Positions 20,336 to 33,659 of a stretch of DNA of 64,000 nt are shown here, in pieces. Origin of the DNA: Allomyces macrogynus ATCC 38327 (lineage: Eukaryota; Blastocladiomycota; Blastocladiomycetes; Blastocladiales; Blastocladiaceae); NCBI GenBank assembly GCA_000151295.1, contig GG745375.1, positions 61,593 to 125,592 of the forward strand. Reading direction: 5' to 3'. Numbering within the stretch: the stretch's first letter is position 1; every line of letters begins with the position of its first letter. The translations under genes and the position numbers were made by a program. A model generated the notes under the pieces. That model was not told the DNA's origin, did not search any database, and worked only from the letters and a program-made list of their open reading frames with translations.

Positions 20336-23300
20336 ATGCCCTCCATCCTGCGCATCCGCGTCGACTGCGCGCGGGACCTGCCCGTCATGGACCGCTCGTC
20401 CGAACTCGCCGACGCCTACGTGGAAGTCCGATTCGGCGACCTCGACCCACAACGGTCCGGGATCGCGCGCAAGACACTCAACCCGGTCTGGAACCACGAA
20501 TTTCGGCTGGAAGTGACCGACGACTCGATGCTGCAAAATGACCCGCTCGAAATCCGCGTGCTCGACTATGATGCGATCACGGCCAACGACGCCGTCGGTG
20601 CCGTACTGCTGGATTTGGACCCGCTGGTGCAGAAATCGGCGGGCGGGACGATTGCCGGCTGGTTCCCGCTGTACGATACGCTGCGCGGGATTCGCGGGGT
20701 GGTGCACGTGCAGGTGCGGCTGCAGTTTTTCGGGGACGTGAACCCGTTCAAGGAGTCGTCGGCGGGCGTGCAGGTATGTTGGTGTGCGGAGTATAGAGTG
20801 CCGTTGTTGTTGTTGCTGCTTGTTTCCAACTGTTTCTTCTCTACCGGTCTAGTTCTTTGCCAGCCAACACGTGCCGTCGTGCTACCAAGTGCAGTCGATG
20901 AAGGGCTTTGTCGACGCGCTCATCTGCGACGACGACCCGGAATACCACTGGTCCGACTCGTTCCGCACGCCGCGCGCGAGTAACGAGGCGCGCCAAAAGT
21001 TGCTGTGCCGACTGAGCGGCCAGATGCGCCGGATGCTCGGTAAGAAAGCGCTCGAGCAAGGGGCCAACGCGATTCTCGGGTTCCGGCAACACTTTGATCT
21101 CGAAAACGAAAACAAGGTGATTACCTGCCGCGCCGTCGGGACTGCGTGCCTGATTGCCCCCGTCGCCGTCGCCGAAGAGAACGTGGCCGACGCCGAGAGC
21201 GTGCGGCCCGTCGCCGCGTCGTCGTCGGTCCTCGGTGGTGGCGGGAATAGGTCGCTGCGGCTCACCATGACCCCAGGTGCGGCGGCAGAAGAGGAAGTCA
21301 CCGACGTGCTCGCTTCCCCACCGCTCCGTCCGCTCCCGTCCCCCGCGCTCGGGCACACGCACCATCCGCTGACCCCCGCGGCCATGCCCGGCGGTGGGTA
21401 CCTGCCGTCGTCCGCACTCACGCCGCACCACGCGACCCGGCGCCGCGGCGCCGCGCGGCTCGCTGCGCGCGCATGGATGGAACAGCCGGTCCAACTGCTG
21501 ACCCTGACGGCCTTCCCCGGCCACGCGCTCGTGCACGTCGGTGGGATCGTGACGGCTAAATCCGTCAAGCTCCTGGGCGACGAAGAGACCGAGGCGACGC
21601 GCGACGGATGGTGGCAGGAACTGCGCGAGGAAGTCAAGCAGCACGCCAAGGCATTAAGGTGCGCGTATGTGGTCGGGTACACGGAGGCGACGACCGTGCA
21701 CAACGACCTGATGGTATTGAGTGCAACCGGGACCGCGGCCAATTTGGACTGGAGTAACCGCGTCGCGTGCCGTGCCGCACACGTGCCGTACCCGCGCGCG
21801 CCGACGCCGTTCCCGATGGGGTTTGCGCTGTGCCAAGCATGTCAGCGGAAACAGGTGCCGCAAGTGTGGTTGACAACGGTCGATCCGCCGGCTGGACTGG
21901 ATGTGGAGGTCGGGGTGTTGGTCGAGGCGTACGTGTGTCGTCCCAAGAAGCGCAAGGACGGCGAGACGAATGCGGCCACGGTCTCGTACGCGATTCCGTT
22001 CACCGAGTACGACTTGCACCGGCAATTGCTTGTCCGGCTCAAGCAGCTCGGAATGAACGCGATTTCGGACTCAAGATGCAGCTGAGTATCGGCGACGAGT
22101 TTCTCGTTGCGGTCGCAACGGGCACGGCGTTCCTCGTGCCGTACCTTCCCGCACCTGCGCGGCCGGGGATCGCGTCGCTCGCAGTGGCGCTCTCGGCTGC
22201 GGCGCGCGACGCGGGTTCATTTGCGGCCGACGCAGCCGCGACCGACGACGACGGGAGCAGTTCGGACGACTCGGACGACTCGGTCGTGTCCGGGTTCACC
22301 GCGGCCAACGAGACCCCATTAACTCCCGCCGCCGCTACCGCCGCTCCCGTAACCGCAACCGCGCAGCCGCTGATCATTCCGAACGACAGCGACGACGACG
22401 GCGAGGACGTGGATCTGGTCGCGCTCGACCTGCAGTCGCGCGCGCACATGTACACGACGGCGATCCCGTCGCGGGCCATGGCGCATCTCGGCGACGCGTT
22501 CCGGCACCAGCTGGTCGTGGTCGTTCGGCAGGGGACGCTGAACCCTAAAGCGAATGACGCGACGGCGCAACTCGCAGCCATGTTCCGCGCGCTGTATTTG
22601 CAGGTGCGCATGCAACTCGCGTTCCTCGCGCCGCCGTGTATCCTCGCAGGGGTCGCGCATGAGGTTGCGGTGGTGTCACCGACCCAGGTCCAGATCAAGT
22701 TGTCGGCTGTGGCCATGGGGAGGGTGGAGGTGATGCCGTTCTTGGACTTGAGGATGTGGCGGCTCGATGCACCAGCCACGGCAGCAGCGGAGATGCCCGG
22801 CTCAATGACATCCGTCGATGCGGCTGCAGTGTCCGAACGTGAATCCGCTGAGCCGACCGAGCCATCCCGCATCCCGCCGATGCGAGCCCTCGTTACGCGC
22901 GCGCTCGGGCGGCACCAATCGAGCCGATCCAGTCTCATTGGCAAACCGCGGCGCACGAGCGGGGTCCTCCACCGTGGCCCGAGCGGCGTCGACATGGACT
23001 CGGACCCGGACAAGCCGCGCGCGTCCGGCGACCGCGCGACGCCGACGGCTGCCCACGGCGCAACTACGGACGCGACGCGTCCGTCATGGGCCCCACCGAC
23101 GGCCGCGACCGCGCCCGTCGAGATCACCCCACTCCCACACGTTCCGAATGCGTCCATCACCGCGCACCTCGGTCCCGTCTCGCTGCACTTTGTCAAAGAA
23201 GCCGCCGTTCACCCGCTTGGTAGTGGCGGGCCCGCGGGCACCGCCGCATCCGCCGCGCCCAGTAACCCGCCGGGCCTCGCGGCGAATCTCGGCGCGGCAC

Positions 23301-23692
23301 TGCGCGGAAGTAGTGCCGCGACCGACCGGTTCGGGCTCGCGCCCTTCTCATTGGGCGGTGGCGGCAATGCCACAGCTGCGCAAGAATCTGTGGCGGTCCC
23401 GACGAGCGTGCACTTGCCGTCGCCGCCCGAGTGGGAGACGGGTGGGGCTGGCGCGTTTGTGCATACGGTCTGGACGGAGATTTTGGCGGTCGTGGGCGCG
23501 CACGTGCGCGCGCTGGGCGGGAACGCGATGGTTGGGTTTCGTGTGAACCATGCCGGGTTTCACGAAGCGATCAAGAACCAGGCGTATTCGCTCGTGTGTG
23601 TTTCGGGGGATGTGTGTTGGGTGGAGCGCAGGGGCGCGAACGCGGGTGGGGTTGGTGAGGGGACAGCGGGAGTGGAGCGAGCTGAGAATTGA
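20336..23692 (+). CDS. C2CD5: C2 domain-containing protein 5 (C2CD5/CDP138)-like, with a 1-nt frame break
   Basis: In animals C2CD5 is an Akt substrate with a Ca2+/lipid-binding C2 domain that promotes GLUT4 vesicle fusion. The N-terminal C2 domain (residues 1-140) matches: RDLPVMDRSSELADAYVEVR, IRVLDYDAITANDAVG and GWFPLYDTLRGIRG. A GTATGT intron (about 20774-20851) leads to FFASQHVPSCYQVQSMKGFV, DPEYHWSDSFRTPRASNEAR and later AVGTACLIAP. At about 22064 the frame breaks: restoring one T in GCGATTTCGG gives the family motif MNAIFGLKMQLSIG, which runs on in the other frame to 23692. The C-terminal HVRALGGNAMVGFRVN and SLVCVSGDVCW also match the family. An Asp/Ser-rich acidic insert lies at about 22230-22290. 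The break is either a sequencing error or a recent null mutation. Confidence 0.85.
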
Positions 23693-23872
23693 TTTGAAAT
23701 GGATGGATTTGCGTTCATTTGCGGCTTCTTCACTAGCTCGATTGCATTGGAGCAAGAACAGGACAGACAGGCGAGGAATCCATTCAGACGTGGCACAAAA
23801 CGGGCAAAACGGCCTACAGCGTGTGAGCTCAACGGCCAGATGCAAAAATGGAAGCATCACGCAGGACCAGCG

Positions 23873-25330
23873 CTAGCGTCGATGCTGACGCGGCAGTTTC
23901 ACGACGTTCGAGAGAAACTCGTCGAGATCCTGGAACGCGGCGTGCCAGTTAGTCGCATACTTGGTCCCCGACTCGTGTAAAATATTGAATCCCTTGGTCC
24001 TTTCACGGCCCTGACACGCGCGCAGTGCCTCGGTCGAGCAAGACCCAGTGACACCGCCACTTGGATTTGAAATGATGCGAGAGAGAGGGAAGGCAGCCTC
24101 GGCGTCGAACCGAGCCAGCGTCTCCTCGTGCACATTGGGCCAATCCACGACCTGATCATCTTCCTCGACGTCGAGGCCATTGTACGCGGTAGTCGTTGTG
24201 TGAACGTTTGGGCTTCTTGAGCGCAGTCTCGACCGAATAAAACAGTTCGTTCAGGTCGTCAAAGTAGCGCTTGGCCGTGACGCGCCGTGACAGTGTCCAC
24301 AGATGAAGCGCTTCGCGCTCCGTGCACCCTTTGCCTATGCCCATCGACGTGTCGTGGAAAGTGTTGCTGGCCAGGTGCGGAAATGCCTCATAAAACTCAA
24401 GCAGGCTGCCATCGACATCGTCATCCTCGTTGCCGCCATTCACACAGCTGCTGGCACAGCTGCTTGACGACAGTCGAGAGAAATTGATCCAAGTCCTTGA
24501 GTGCAGCGTGCCAGTTGGTCACAACTTAGTCCGCGACTCATACAGGACCCTGAACCCCTTGGTCTTTTCGAGCCCTTGGCACACGCGTGCAACCACGGTC
24601 GAGCGCAATCCACTGGCGTCTCCACTTGGACTTGATCCATTGTGAGAGATATGTGAACGTGACTTCGAAATCGAACCGAGCGAGCTTTTTCTCGCGCGCA
24701 AGGGGCCAATCAAAATCATGCTCATCACCCACGGCCTCGAGATCGTTGTGCGCGGACAGGACAGACGGATATGGTGGCCGTAGTACGAGAGAAAGCCCTT
24801 TTCGAGTGCTCTTCGGCCGCATAGCTCGTTGAGATAGTCAAAGTAGCGCTTGGTCGTGACCTGCTGCGACGCCGACCAGAGCTGGAACGTGTGCCACAGT
24901 GTGCACGCATTGCCCATGTTCAACGTCGCGTCACGAAACGTCGTGCGTGTCAGATGCGGGAATGCCTCGTCGAACGTGAGCGCGACATCGTCATATTCTT
25001 CTTCTTCGTCGCCAGCGTCGCCTGCAGCTGCATCCCATCATCCTCGTCGTCTGCGGCCCGCTTCCAAATCAGACAGAGTCTCTTCGACATCGTCGTCCGT
25101 GGCCGGCTCCTCCTCGTCCTCGCCCTCCTCCTCATACTGCTCGGCAGCGCGTGCTCGGTGCCGCCGCCGCCGCGGTGGTTCCAGCTGGTAGAGCTCGGCA
25201 AGCGGCACGCCATCGACCTTCGGGAACAGCGCCGGATCCACACCCTCCTCGGCGTCCTCAATCGCCGACACGGACAGTTTACGCGTCCAGCCGTCAATGT
25301 GGACAACGAGGACTGTGTCGTTTAGAGACT
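23873..25330 (-). pseudogene. gene family A, copy A1: 5'-truncated, tandem-domain, frameshifted
   Basis: Member of an unrecognised family with five copies between 23.9 and 31.9 kb. Upstream half: FPKVDGVPLAELYQLEPPRR, an acidic linker, TFDEAFPHLTRTTFRD, KRYFDYLNELC, FTYLSQWIKSKWRRQWIALD, FRVLYESRTKL and NWHAALKDLDQFLSTVVKQL. Downstream half repeats the central and C-terminal parts: EAFPHLASNTFHDTSMGIGK, RYFDDLNELFYSVETALKK and ATNWHAAFQDLDEFLSNVVK. Each half needs at least one or two frameshifts to stay in register, so it is probably dead unless unrecognised introns explain them. The 5' end is missing, and a stray copy of the QPRT last exon lies 76 nt upstream. Confidence 0.55.
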
Positions 25331-25405
25331 AGGTCACTGAGAGAAGTGAAAAATTGGAGAGCAATGCGACGACGCAAGCACGGAGCGAACGTCAACTGGT
25401 TTTGC

Positions 25406-25487
25406 CTATAGACTGATTTTCAGCGAAAAGTCGGCGGACGTCACGTCTTGCGTCCTCAAGAAGCCCATACTCTGCACATCGACACCC
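25406..25487 (-). pseudogene. stray duplicated last exon of QPRT
   Basis: Reads GVDVQSMGFLRTQDVTSADF then SLKISL and a stop, preceded by a TTGCAG acceptor. The real last exon of QPRT (27091 onward) reads GVDVLSMGSLTQGVPFIDFS then LKINV. Similarity continues beyond the stop on the low-coordinate side (about 25310-25405 versus 26985-27090). It is the footprint of a segmental duplication that carried a family A gene together with the QPRT 3' end. Confidence 0.75.
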
Positions 25488-25736
25488 TGCAACCGATCAG
25501 GACGTCGCTGTGAGGGCCCAGAGCGTCCTCTTTAGTCAGTGTCGCTCGCAGTCGCGCGCACTTAAGAACAGCAATGGAGTGAGCGGTGAGACCTCATCCT
25601 CTGAAACGAACAACGACCGACTGATCACAAAGCGAATCACCCGACATTCTTGGTAAAAAATGCTGAGACTACAATCAACCTCTGCCCGCACCTATGGGCC
25701 ACGAACTGACGTCTGGTCCATAGCACCTTCTCCACC

Positions 25737-26635
25737 TTACCGATGACGCGGCAGCTTGACCTTGGTTGCACAAAACGTCTCGGCGCCCTGCCACACCGCG
25801 TGCCAGGTCCCAAGCGTGCCGTACCGCGTGCGCGACTTGTAGAGCACGTTCGCAGTCTTGCTCCCAGCGCGGCCCGTCCCAACGCACGCGAGCCCATAGT
25901 CCATGACGACTCACCAGCACAGGTGCTTGGACATAACCCACGCCACCACGTGCGGGAACTGCGCCGCAAAATCAAACTGCGCGACGTTGGCCGCGCGCTC
26001 CGCAGGCCAATTATCCAAAACAATCTCGTCAGCTCCACGCTCCGGGTCGTCGTGCGCGGCCCGGCCAGCCCTGATCCGCCAGGGCGGCTTCTAGTGGCCC
26101 TCATGAGCTCGTTCAGGTCCCAGAAGCAGCACCACGACCACGACCACGGCCCCGACCATGGCCACAAACGCGCACCGGCACTGGTTGCGCCTGCTGAAAG
26201 TACTCTGTGTAGAACACGCCGTTGATGCGCGGGTACGAGTCCTCGTCGACGTCGTCGAGTGCATCCGTGTTCGCCTCGAGCGGCTGGGCGATGGCGTGAC
26301 TCGCGCCGTAGTCGTAGAGGAACCCGAGCGCGCCACCAACCTCGGTCGGCAGGTCATCAATGTGCGTCATTTCTGCGTCGTACACGTTCGTCTCGCCCGG
26401 CATCCCGAGGGCCGTTGATCCTCGGGTAGGCCCATAAGTTGTTTGGTTGAAGCGTCAAGTGTCACGCGTGCTCGTCCAAAACATGGTTCTTGAGCTCGCC
26501 AATGACCTCGGCCAGCTTGTAGAGAGTCTGCGAACCGAGAACGTTGATTGTGTATTGTTGCAGCTTGAACTGGTAGATTTGCTCGACGTCTTGGCTCTCG
26601 GACTCGGACGGGGCGGGAGAAGACGCGCCGAGCAT
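25737..26635 (-). pseudogene. gene family A, copy A2, nonsense-bearing
   Basis: The ATG at 26635 opens MLGASSPAPSESESQDVEQI, then YQFKLQQYTINVLGSQTLYK and LAEVIGELKNHVLDEHA, followed by a GTGACACTT donor shared with copy A5. The next segment has DLPTEVGGALGFLYDYGASH and YPRINGVFYTEYF. This N-terminal pattern (TLYxLaevI, YDYGxxH, YPxxxG) resembles the plasmid pRiA4b ORF-3-like fold, which is inference. The C-terminal segment has FDFAAQFPHVVAWVMSKHLC, then W-TGA-V-V, where copy A4 reads RWIVID, then VLYKSRTRYGTLG and a stop at 25737. The in-frame TGA at about 25910 and the reading-frame changes between segments argue for a dead copy. Confidence 0.55.
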
Positions 26636-27090
26636 GGTGATGGGGTGCCAGGTTGGTGAAAAGGACTGGGAATGGGAAGCTCGCCGACGCGGTGCTAGGA
26701 GATACGATCGAGATGCGGCGAGTGCAGGCAGTCACGTTGCTGTATCGCACGGGACTTGGTTGAGTTGACGACAGTGCCACCAGACGGGCACGCTAGAGCA
26801 TGCCGACGTGGTGTGAAGCGTAGATATAGGGAGGGATATGGAGAAGGAGCGATGCAGGTGCTGCCGAGGGTGCTCGTCGATCCTCAAGAGCTCGCTGTTT
26901 ACAGAACCTCACAGAAACGTGTCGCGAACAGCAGCGCGTGCGATCGCTCCACCAATCAACTTTCCAGGCAACCACAAGCTCGACAACGAGTACTGTAATG
27001 TTTATAGAAACTAGGGCACTGATAAAGTGAAAATTTGACGTGCGACACGTCGTCGCAGGCGCGGAGCGGGGCAAAGCGGATCGGCTCGGC

Positions 27091-28314
<1,224 letters not shown>

Positions 28315-28494
28315 GGTGGCTGCTGCAATTGTTGGTCGGCACGACTTGCGAGCAACTTGAACAACGACAGCAACAACGCAAGGCGCGCTCAACCCAGGCA
28401 GATCACACGCACGTGACCGATATTATTGCCAGCCACTTTCGCTCGACTTTCGCCGTTGTGATCAAACTTCAACCCTCATCACGACCAAATGACA

Positions 28495-29296
28495 GCCCCC
28501 CTTTGGCCGTGGGTGGTGGATTGTGCTGGGCCTACGATTACGGTGCCTGCCACGAATACGATGTGGTGCTCGCCGCCGTTCTCTTGGCTCCACCCGAACC
28601 TGGCGAGTACCCGGCGGTCAATGGCGAGTCGCTCGCGGCCAAGAAACGCCGGCAAGATGTCGAAGCGGAATGGGCCATGGGGTTATACCGGTCTCGAAAT
28701 GCGCCCGCGCAGGAGGTTCTCGATGCACGCGTCAGGGGGCGGTTTGACGCGGCGTTCCCGCACTAATGGCGTCCGATGGGGAACTGCGGCTAGGTAAGGG
28801 ACGTGGGCCGACATCGTCGACGGGTGTCGCGTTTGGTCTCTAGAGTATCCACACGGCGATCACGACGCGGCGTCATTTTGACGACCTCAATGAGCTCGTC
28901 TGGCTTCTGCACGATATCACTCGACACGCTGGCGACGGTGGCGATGGCGGCGATGACGTGAAATGCATCTCGGCACACGATGATAATGAGTATAAGGGCG
29001 GCGGGCTCTTATTCGAAAATTGGAACGCCTATCGCCCACGGTGCATCGAGATGTTTGATTTCGAGCGCGTCTATCCGCACTTGTCGGTGTGGGTCAAGTC
29101 GCGCCATCTCTGTCGGTGGATTGTCATTGATAATGCCAAGGCCAGGGTCGGGTCGGGGCGGCATGGAACCAAGTCGTGCAAGGTGCTGTCCGAGTCGCGG
29201 GTGAGATACACGCGCAGCAACTGGCACGAGGCGTTTCGCGAAATGGACACGTTTTGTTCGACCAAGGTAACGATGCGGCTTAGGGATCTGCAATAG
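28495..29296 (+). pseudogene. gene family A, copy A4, 5'-truncated, best-preserved C-terminus
   Basis: Starts abruptly at GGGLCWAYDYGACHEYDVVL, homologous to the second exon of A2 and A5, only about 180 nt from the QPRT start codon; no first exon (TLYxLAEVI) was found. YPAVNGESLA follows, then a frame change near 28765. From about 28860 a clean frame runs HFDDLNELVWLLHDITRHAG, DFERVYPHLSVWVKSRHLCR, WIVIDNAKARVGSGRHGTK, KVLSESRVRYTRSNWHEAFR and ends at 29296. It supplies the reference reading for the C-terminal domain shared by all copies. It is on the plus strand, opposite to the other four. Confidence 0.5.
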
Positions 29297-29559
29297 TCGG
29301 ATGTGGATGGGTGTGTCAAAGTAATTTGAATGGAGCGCATGTTTCTTCTCTTGGTCAAGCGAGGCGCTGTATTTTGTGCCACGATAGACCGTGGCAGGAG
29401 CAATTTATGGTGGAAAAGCAAACGCTTTACTTTACACGTTAATCGTTCATTTGTGCCCCTGTCGTGATCTTTTTCTGACATGCTTTTGAAAGGCGATTGA
29501 GTCGATATACACTTGCCAACATTCAGACATGCTTGCGTCGACTGTCGTTGCGGCCAGCG

Positions 29560-30513
29560 AGGAAGCAACGACGATTTTGAATAGAGCACCTGACATGCCT
29601 TTGTCTCTGCACGCCCAGAATCGACGCGCGCAACCCCACGGTCAATCAGAATCCATCAGCACTGGTGCTTGGACGCGACCCATTTCGCAAGGTGCGGGAA
29701 CACGCGCGTGAATTCAAACGGAGGATGTTCTCGGAGTTCGGGCCAAATCTCAAGGGCAAACTCGTCGCCCTCGGATTCCGGATCGTCGTGCACTGCGAGC
29801 TCAATCTGGTCGATTGCATCGTCTCGTTCCTCGAGAGCGAGGTCGGCCGCGTAAATCAGCTCGTCGAGGTGATTGAACGCACGTGTTGCTTCGAGCGTCA
29901 CGGATGGCGTCCAGAGGCCAAAGACCCGGTACGGCGTGCACCCTCTACCGAGCCCAAACACGGCGACGTTTTGCATTTCGCGCGAAAGTGTAGGAAATAT
30001 TGTGTCAAACTTGACCCCCTCATCCAACTCGACAGCCGTGGCAGTCGCCACGGCCATGGCGCGCGCCGGCTCGGCGAGAGCAAAGAACGTCTCGTACTGG
30101 ACGCCATCAACTTACGGGATTTCGGCCGCGTCAACTTCGTCGGGTGTGGGCGGGCTCCGGAAGTCGGCGCTTTGCCGCGAACGAATGGTGCGCGCTTCGT
30201 AATCAAAATGCCACGAACGGTCGGCGAGATCAGAGTCACGGAACTTGATGAGCATGGTTCAGGACCCGAGAATTGAAATGACATGCGCGTGCTTGGTCAA
30301 ACGGTCCTTGTACGTGAAGTCAAGAATTGGTTCCTCGACGTCCTCTTCCTCTTCTTCGTCGTCGACGTCGACATCCTCGCTCTTGATGTCGGAATCCATT
30401 GATCCCGACGCTGCGCCGCCATTCTCCAGCCCGGAGGACAGCGAGAACGAAGTGCTGATGTATCTTTGGCGTTGTTCTTGGGGCCGTGCTGCCTTCCCTC
30501 GAGCACGAATCAT
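29560..30513 (-). pseudogene. gene family A, copy A3, at least three in-frame stops
   Basis: The N-terminal exon (ATG at 30513, or 30399) has an acidic stretch SEDVDVDDEEEEEDVEEP and FTYKDRLTKHAHVISILGS, then a stop. Further on, VDAAEIP-stop-VDGVQYETFF corresponds to FPKVDGVPLAELY in A1, and FDTIFPTLSREMQNVAVFGL with GRGCTPYRVFGLW to the central domain. The C-terminal domain reads FTRVFPHLAKWVASKHQC-stop-WILIDRGVARVD: the stop stands where A4 has Arg (R-W-I-V-I-D), consistent with CGA to TGA. The copy is clearly dead. Confidence 0.6.
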
Positions 30514-30898
30514 GGCGAAATTGGTGGGTAAACACTGGCGGGGAGGGTAATGCACTGGAATGCGGGAAGAGAGCCGGGGTCGTTTCTTGCTGTTGCTGTT
30601 GTGCAAGCGGATTTGTCGTGACAACTGCGAGAACGCCCAGGAGTTTGACCCGAATGGACTCGAAAATGATTTCCATTTCAATCACACCAACAGCACAGAC
30701 ACATCAAAATATCCAAATCTGTTCGAAGCCGACGACATCCACCTTCTCCACCCACTCCGACCCCACGCGTGACCCCAGCGCGTGCGATCACCCGCGCAAT
30801 CACCCTCACCCCCGCCGCGTCTTGAGCTTGACCTTGGCCACGCAAAGCTGATCCAGCGCGAAACGCCTCATGCCAATTCCCAACAAACCGCGTGGGCG

Positions 30899-31869
30899 CT
30901 TCAACACCGTCTTCTCCCCTTCATCCCGACCCTCCACGTCCCCTTGCGCACAACCCCCGCATCAATCACAACCCACCTGTAAATCCGTGCCGAATTGGCC
31001 CAGACCGTTAAGTAAGGGAAGGCTTGCTCAAAATCAAACTCGGCGATCTGCCGCACACGCGACACGGCCCAGGTCTCCCAGACGAGTTCGTCCTCGTGCG
31101 GTTCCGGGTCGTCGTGCGTGCGCGCACAGCTTGGACTCGATGGTGCCGCCAATATTGGCCTCGGAGAATCGGTCTTGGGCGGCCCAGAGGAGCTCATTCG
31201 CGTCGGTGAAGAAACGGCGCGCGGCCACGGACCCGGACCCGCCCCAGACGCCGAACGTGTGGAATTGCGTGCACCCTTTGCCGAGACGGAAGACGCCGCC
31301 GTGCAGCTGTGCGGCAAGGTGCTGCAGGGCCTCTTCAAACGTCGCGCCAGTGTCGTCAGCGGCAGCGGGTTGCGGTGGAGCAGCGGCAGCGGGTTGCGGT
31401 GGAGCAGCGGCAGCGGCAGCGGTAGTAGCACGAGCGCGCGGCACGGCCCAGATCTTCTCGGACTTCAGGTACCGCTTCCTCCCCGCCGACTTGTCCTCGA
31501 CCGCCTCGAGCAGCAGGTCGTACTCGGAAGTATTGCCATTGCCCCAGACCCAGCAGAGGCCGCTGCCAATCTCGATCGGCAGGTCGCGAATCCGTGCCCT
31601 GTCGGCGCTGATTATCGTGCAGCCGTCATTCAGGTCCAAGACCGGGCCCGGGATCACGCATTGCGTCGGGGTCCCCACGCCTCACCCAGGACCGTCGTAA
31701 AGTGTCACAGGTGCTCGAACAGGTGGTGTTTCGTGAGTTGCGAGAGGATTTCGGCCAGATCGTAGAGCGTTTGCGACACGAGAATATCGATGTGGTAGCG
31801 GTTATCGAGATTGAACCGGCAGACGCGGCCGGCGGTGGCGGCGACGGCGGCGCGCGGCTGGTACGCCAT
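30899..31869 (-). pseudogene. gene family A, copy A5, frameshifted
   Basis: The ATG at 31869 opens MAYQPRAAVAATAGRVCRFN, then RYHIDILVSQTLYDLAEILS and a GTGACACTT donor as in A2. Exon 2 has RIRDLPIEIGSGLCWVWGNG, a PPQPAAAA repeat linker, GVFRLGKGCTQFHTFGVWGG and ARRFFTDANELLWAAQD. After GTIESKL the frame shifts by one to THDDPEPHEDELVWETW, then FDFEQAFPYLTVWANSARIY and RWVVIDAGVVRKG, before a second slip; NWHEAFRA is seen in yet another frame near 30870. It is the most complete copy but still needs at least two frame corrections. Confidence 0.5.
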
Positions 31870-32091
31870 GGGTGCAGCAAGCTGTGTGGTTGGGACGATG
31901 GGATCTGGGCCAGGATCACAAATGATTCTACGTGTCGAGTTGGAGAACCAGTTCGACGGAAGCTGAGGGATCTGAGAGCGAGTGAGTCATTCCCAATTCG
32001 CAAGCACAGCCAACCGATCGGCAATCCGCCAGCAGAACGTGATGAAGAAACACTGGATTCCATTCCAAGACCACACCGGTCACAACGACCG

Positions 32092-33659
32092 CTATCCCAC
32101 GACAGTCAATGGGCTCGCTGAATGCCGCCACCTCGCCGCGTCAATCGATGGCGTTGCACCCACCCCCGCCGCCGGCGCGGCTCCCTCCTGCATCAACGTC
32201 ATCCGGATGTCCCCTGCCTCGGCGTCCTCCTCGTCCATATCGAGCGCATCCTCCTTGACGATACGCTGCACATGGAACCACAGCCAGACCGTGAGCCCGA
32301 TCCCAAGCGCGATACTGCACCCGACCACGGCCAGCGAGAGCGCGTGCGACTCGGGCGGGTGCGTGCCCGAGACCAGGTCGGTCAATGTCGACAATGAACT
32401 GCCGATATAGATTTGCAGCAGGTACTTTGGGAAGGTGAGGGCGCTCGCAAGTGCGAAGGTGCGCAGCGAGATCGACGACGAGGTGGCGAGCAGGACGTTG
32501 ACCATGTTTGATGGGTACGGCGCGAGCCGGATGAGGATCAGGAGCTACATGCCGGGTGGCGGTTAAAATCGGGGGCGCGGAAGGACAAAAAAATCAGGGT
32601 GGAGAGTGTCGATTACCTTGAGCCCACGCTTGTCGATCGTGTGCCGCAGCGCCCGGGCCGACGGGTAACGAGCCAGCACGCGGCTGGCGTATCCGCGCAG
32701 ATACGAGTGTGCGAGAAGAAAACAGGTGCACGCGCCGCCAAGAGCACCTGTAAATGGACACGGTCAGCGCACTCTCAGAAAAGGAGAAGCAGGCTGGAAA
32801 TGGATGGCTGAACCAAGGTACGCAGGGGCGAATCCTCCCGGAAAACCTATATCAGGAAATTGCGACGTCAGTGGAACGAGTTGGTGTGCGACGAAGCAGC
32901 GAAAACCAGGCAAACCGCACCGTAAATGTATCCGCACAAGTACAGAATGGTCGAGAGCCCCATGATTGGCGGAAACATGGTGGTGAAGATTGCCCTGCGC
33001 GCGGTAAAGCAACTTTCAGCTCAAGAACGCAAGCACGACCGACATCAATGGCGAGTAACGCACATTGTGAGCAGTAACGGCCCCAAGAGAGTATGCCCCC
33101 GCACGAACTCAGCAAATTGCGCCGACTGCTGCATAATCTCAGCGCGATAACGGTACATGACCACGCTGCTGATAATTATTGGGGCAGCAAAGGCAAGGAT
33201 GATTTTCCATTTGCGCCGTGATCGTGATTCTGGTGGTGGTATTCCAGCCGCTGCCGCATCTGCATCGGCGACACCGCTGAGCGGACGGTACGCAGTCGCT
33301 GATCGTTGCCTGAAAACCGAAGCGAGCTTGGCGGCCACGGATTTGGGAAATGATACTGGATGGATGCTCGACGGCACGGCGGGGTGCACGAGCGGGACAT
33401 GAACGTCGAGAGAGGGCCTTGGTGGCGAGTCGGGGCAGGACAAGACAGCGGGAACAGGTCGTGGCGAGTGCTTGGCGTGCGGACGGAACTCGGGCAAGAT
33501 GCTGGAACTTGATGTTGCGGGTGAGGCCGTGACGGCTTGCAAGGGAACGTCGCCGCCGGCCAAGGACAAGTTGGGTGCTGAGTGCGAAGTCGAAGTCGAA
33601 GTCATGGTCATGCGGCGCGGGAAGAGCGTCGTGCGCGTCGAGACGGTGCTGCTGGCCAT
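32092..33659 (-). CDS. Tvp38/TMEM64-family (VTT domain) Golgi/endosomal membrane protein
   Basis: VTT (SNARE-associated Golgi) proteins are polytopic proteins; yeast Tvp38 is found with Tlg2 vesicles. The ATG at 33659 opens a Ser/Pro-rich cytosolic N-terminus of about 170 residues, then a basic stretch and a membrane segment (IILAFAAPIIISSVVMY). Later exons give FTTMFPPIMGLSTILYLCGY, GALGGACTCFLLAHSYLRGY, the VTT signature LLILIRLAPYPSNMVNVLLA, FPKYLLQIYIGSSLSTLTDL and a last membrane segment ALSLAVVGCSIALGIGLTVW. The tail is acidic and the stop is at 32092-32094. Introns near 32480-32560 and 32750-32960 use TAG and CAG acceptors. The exact splice of the 5' intron is unsettled. Confidence 0.75.
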
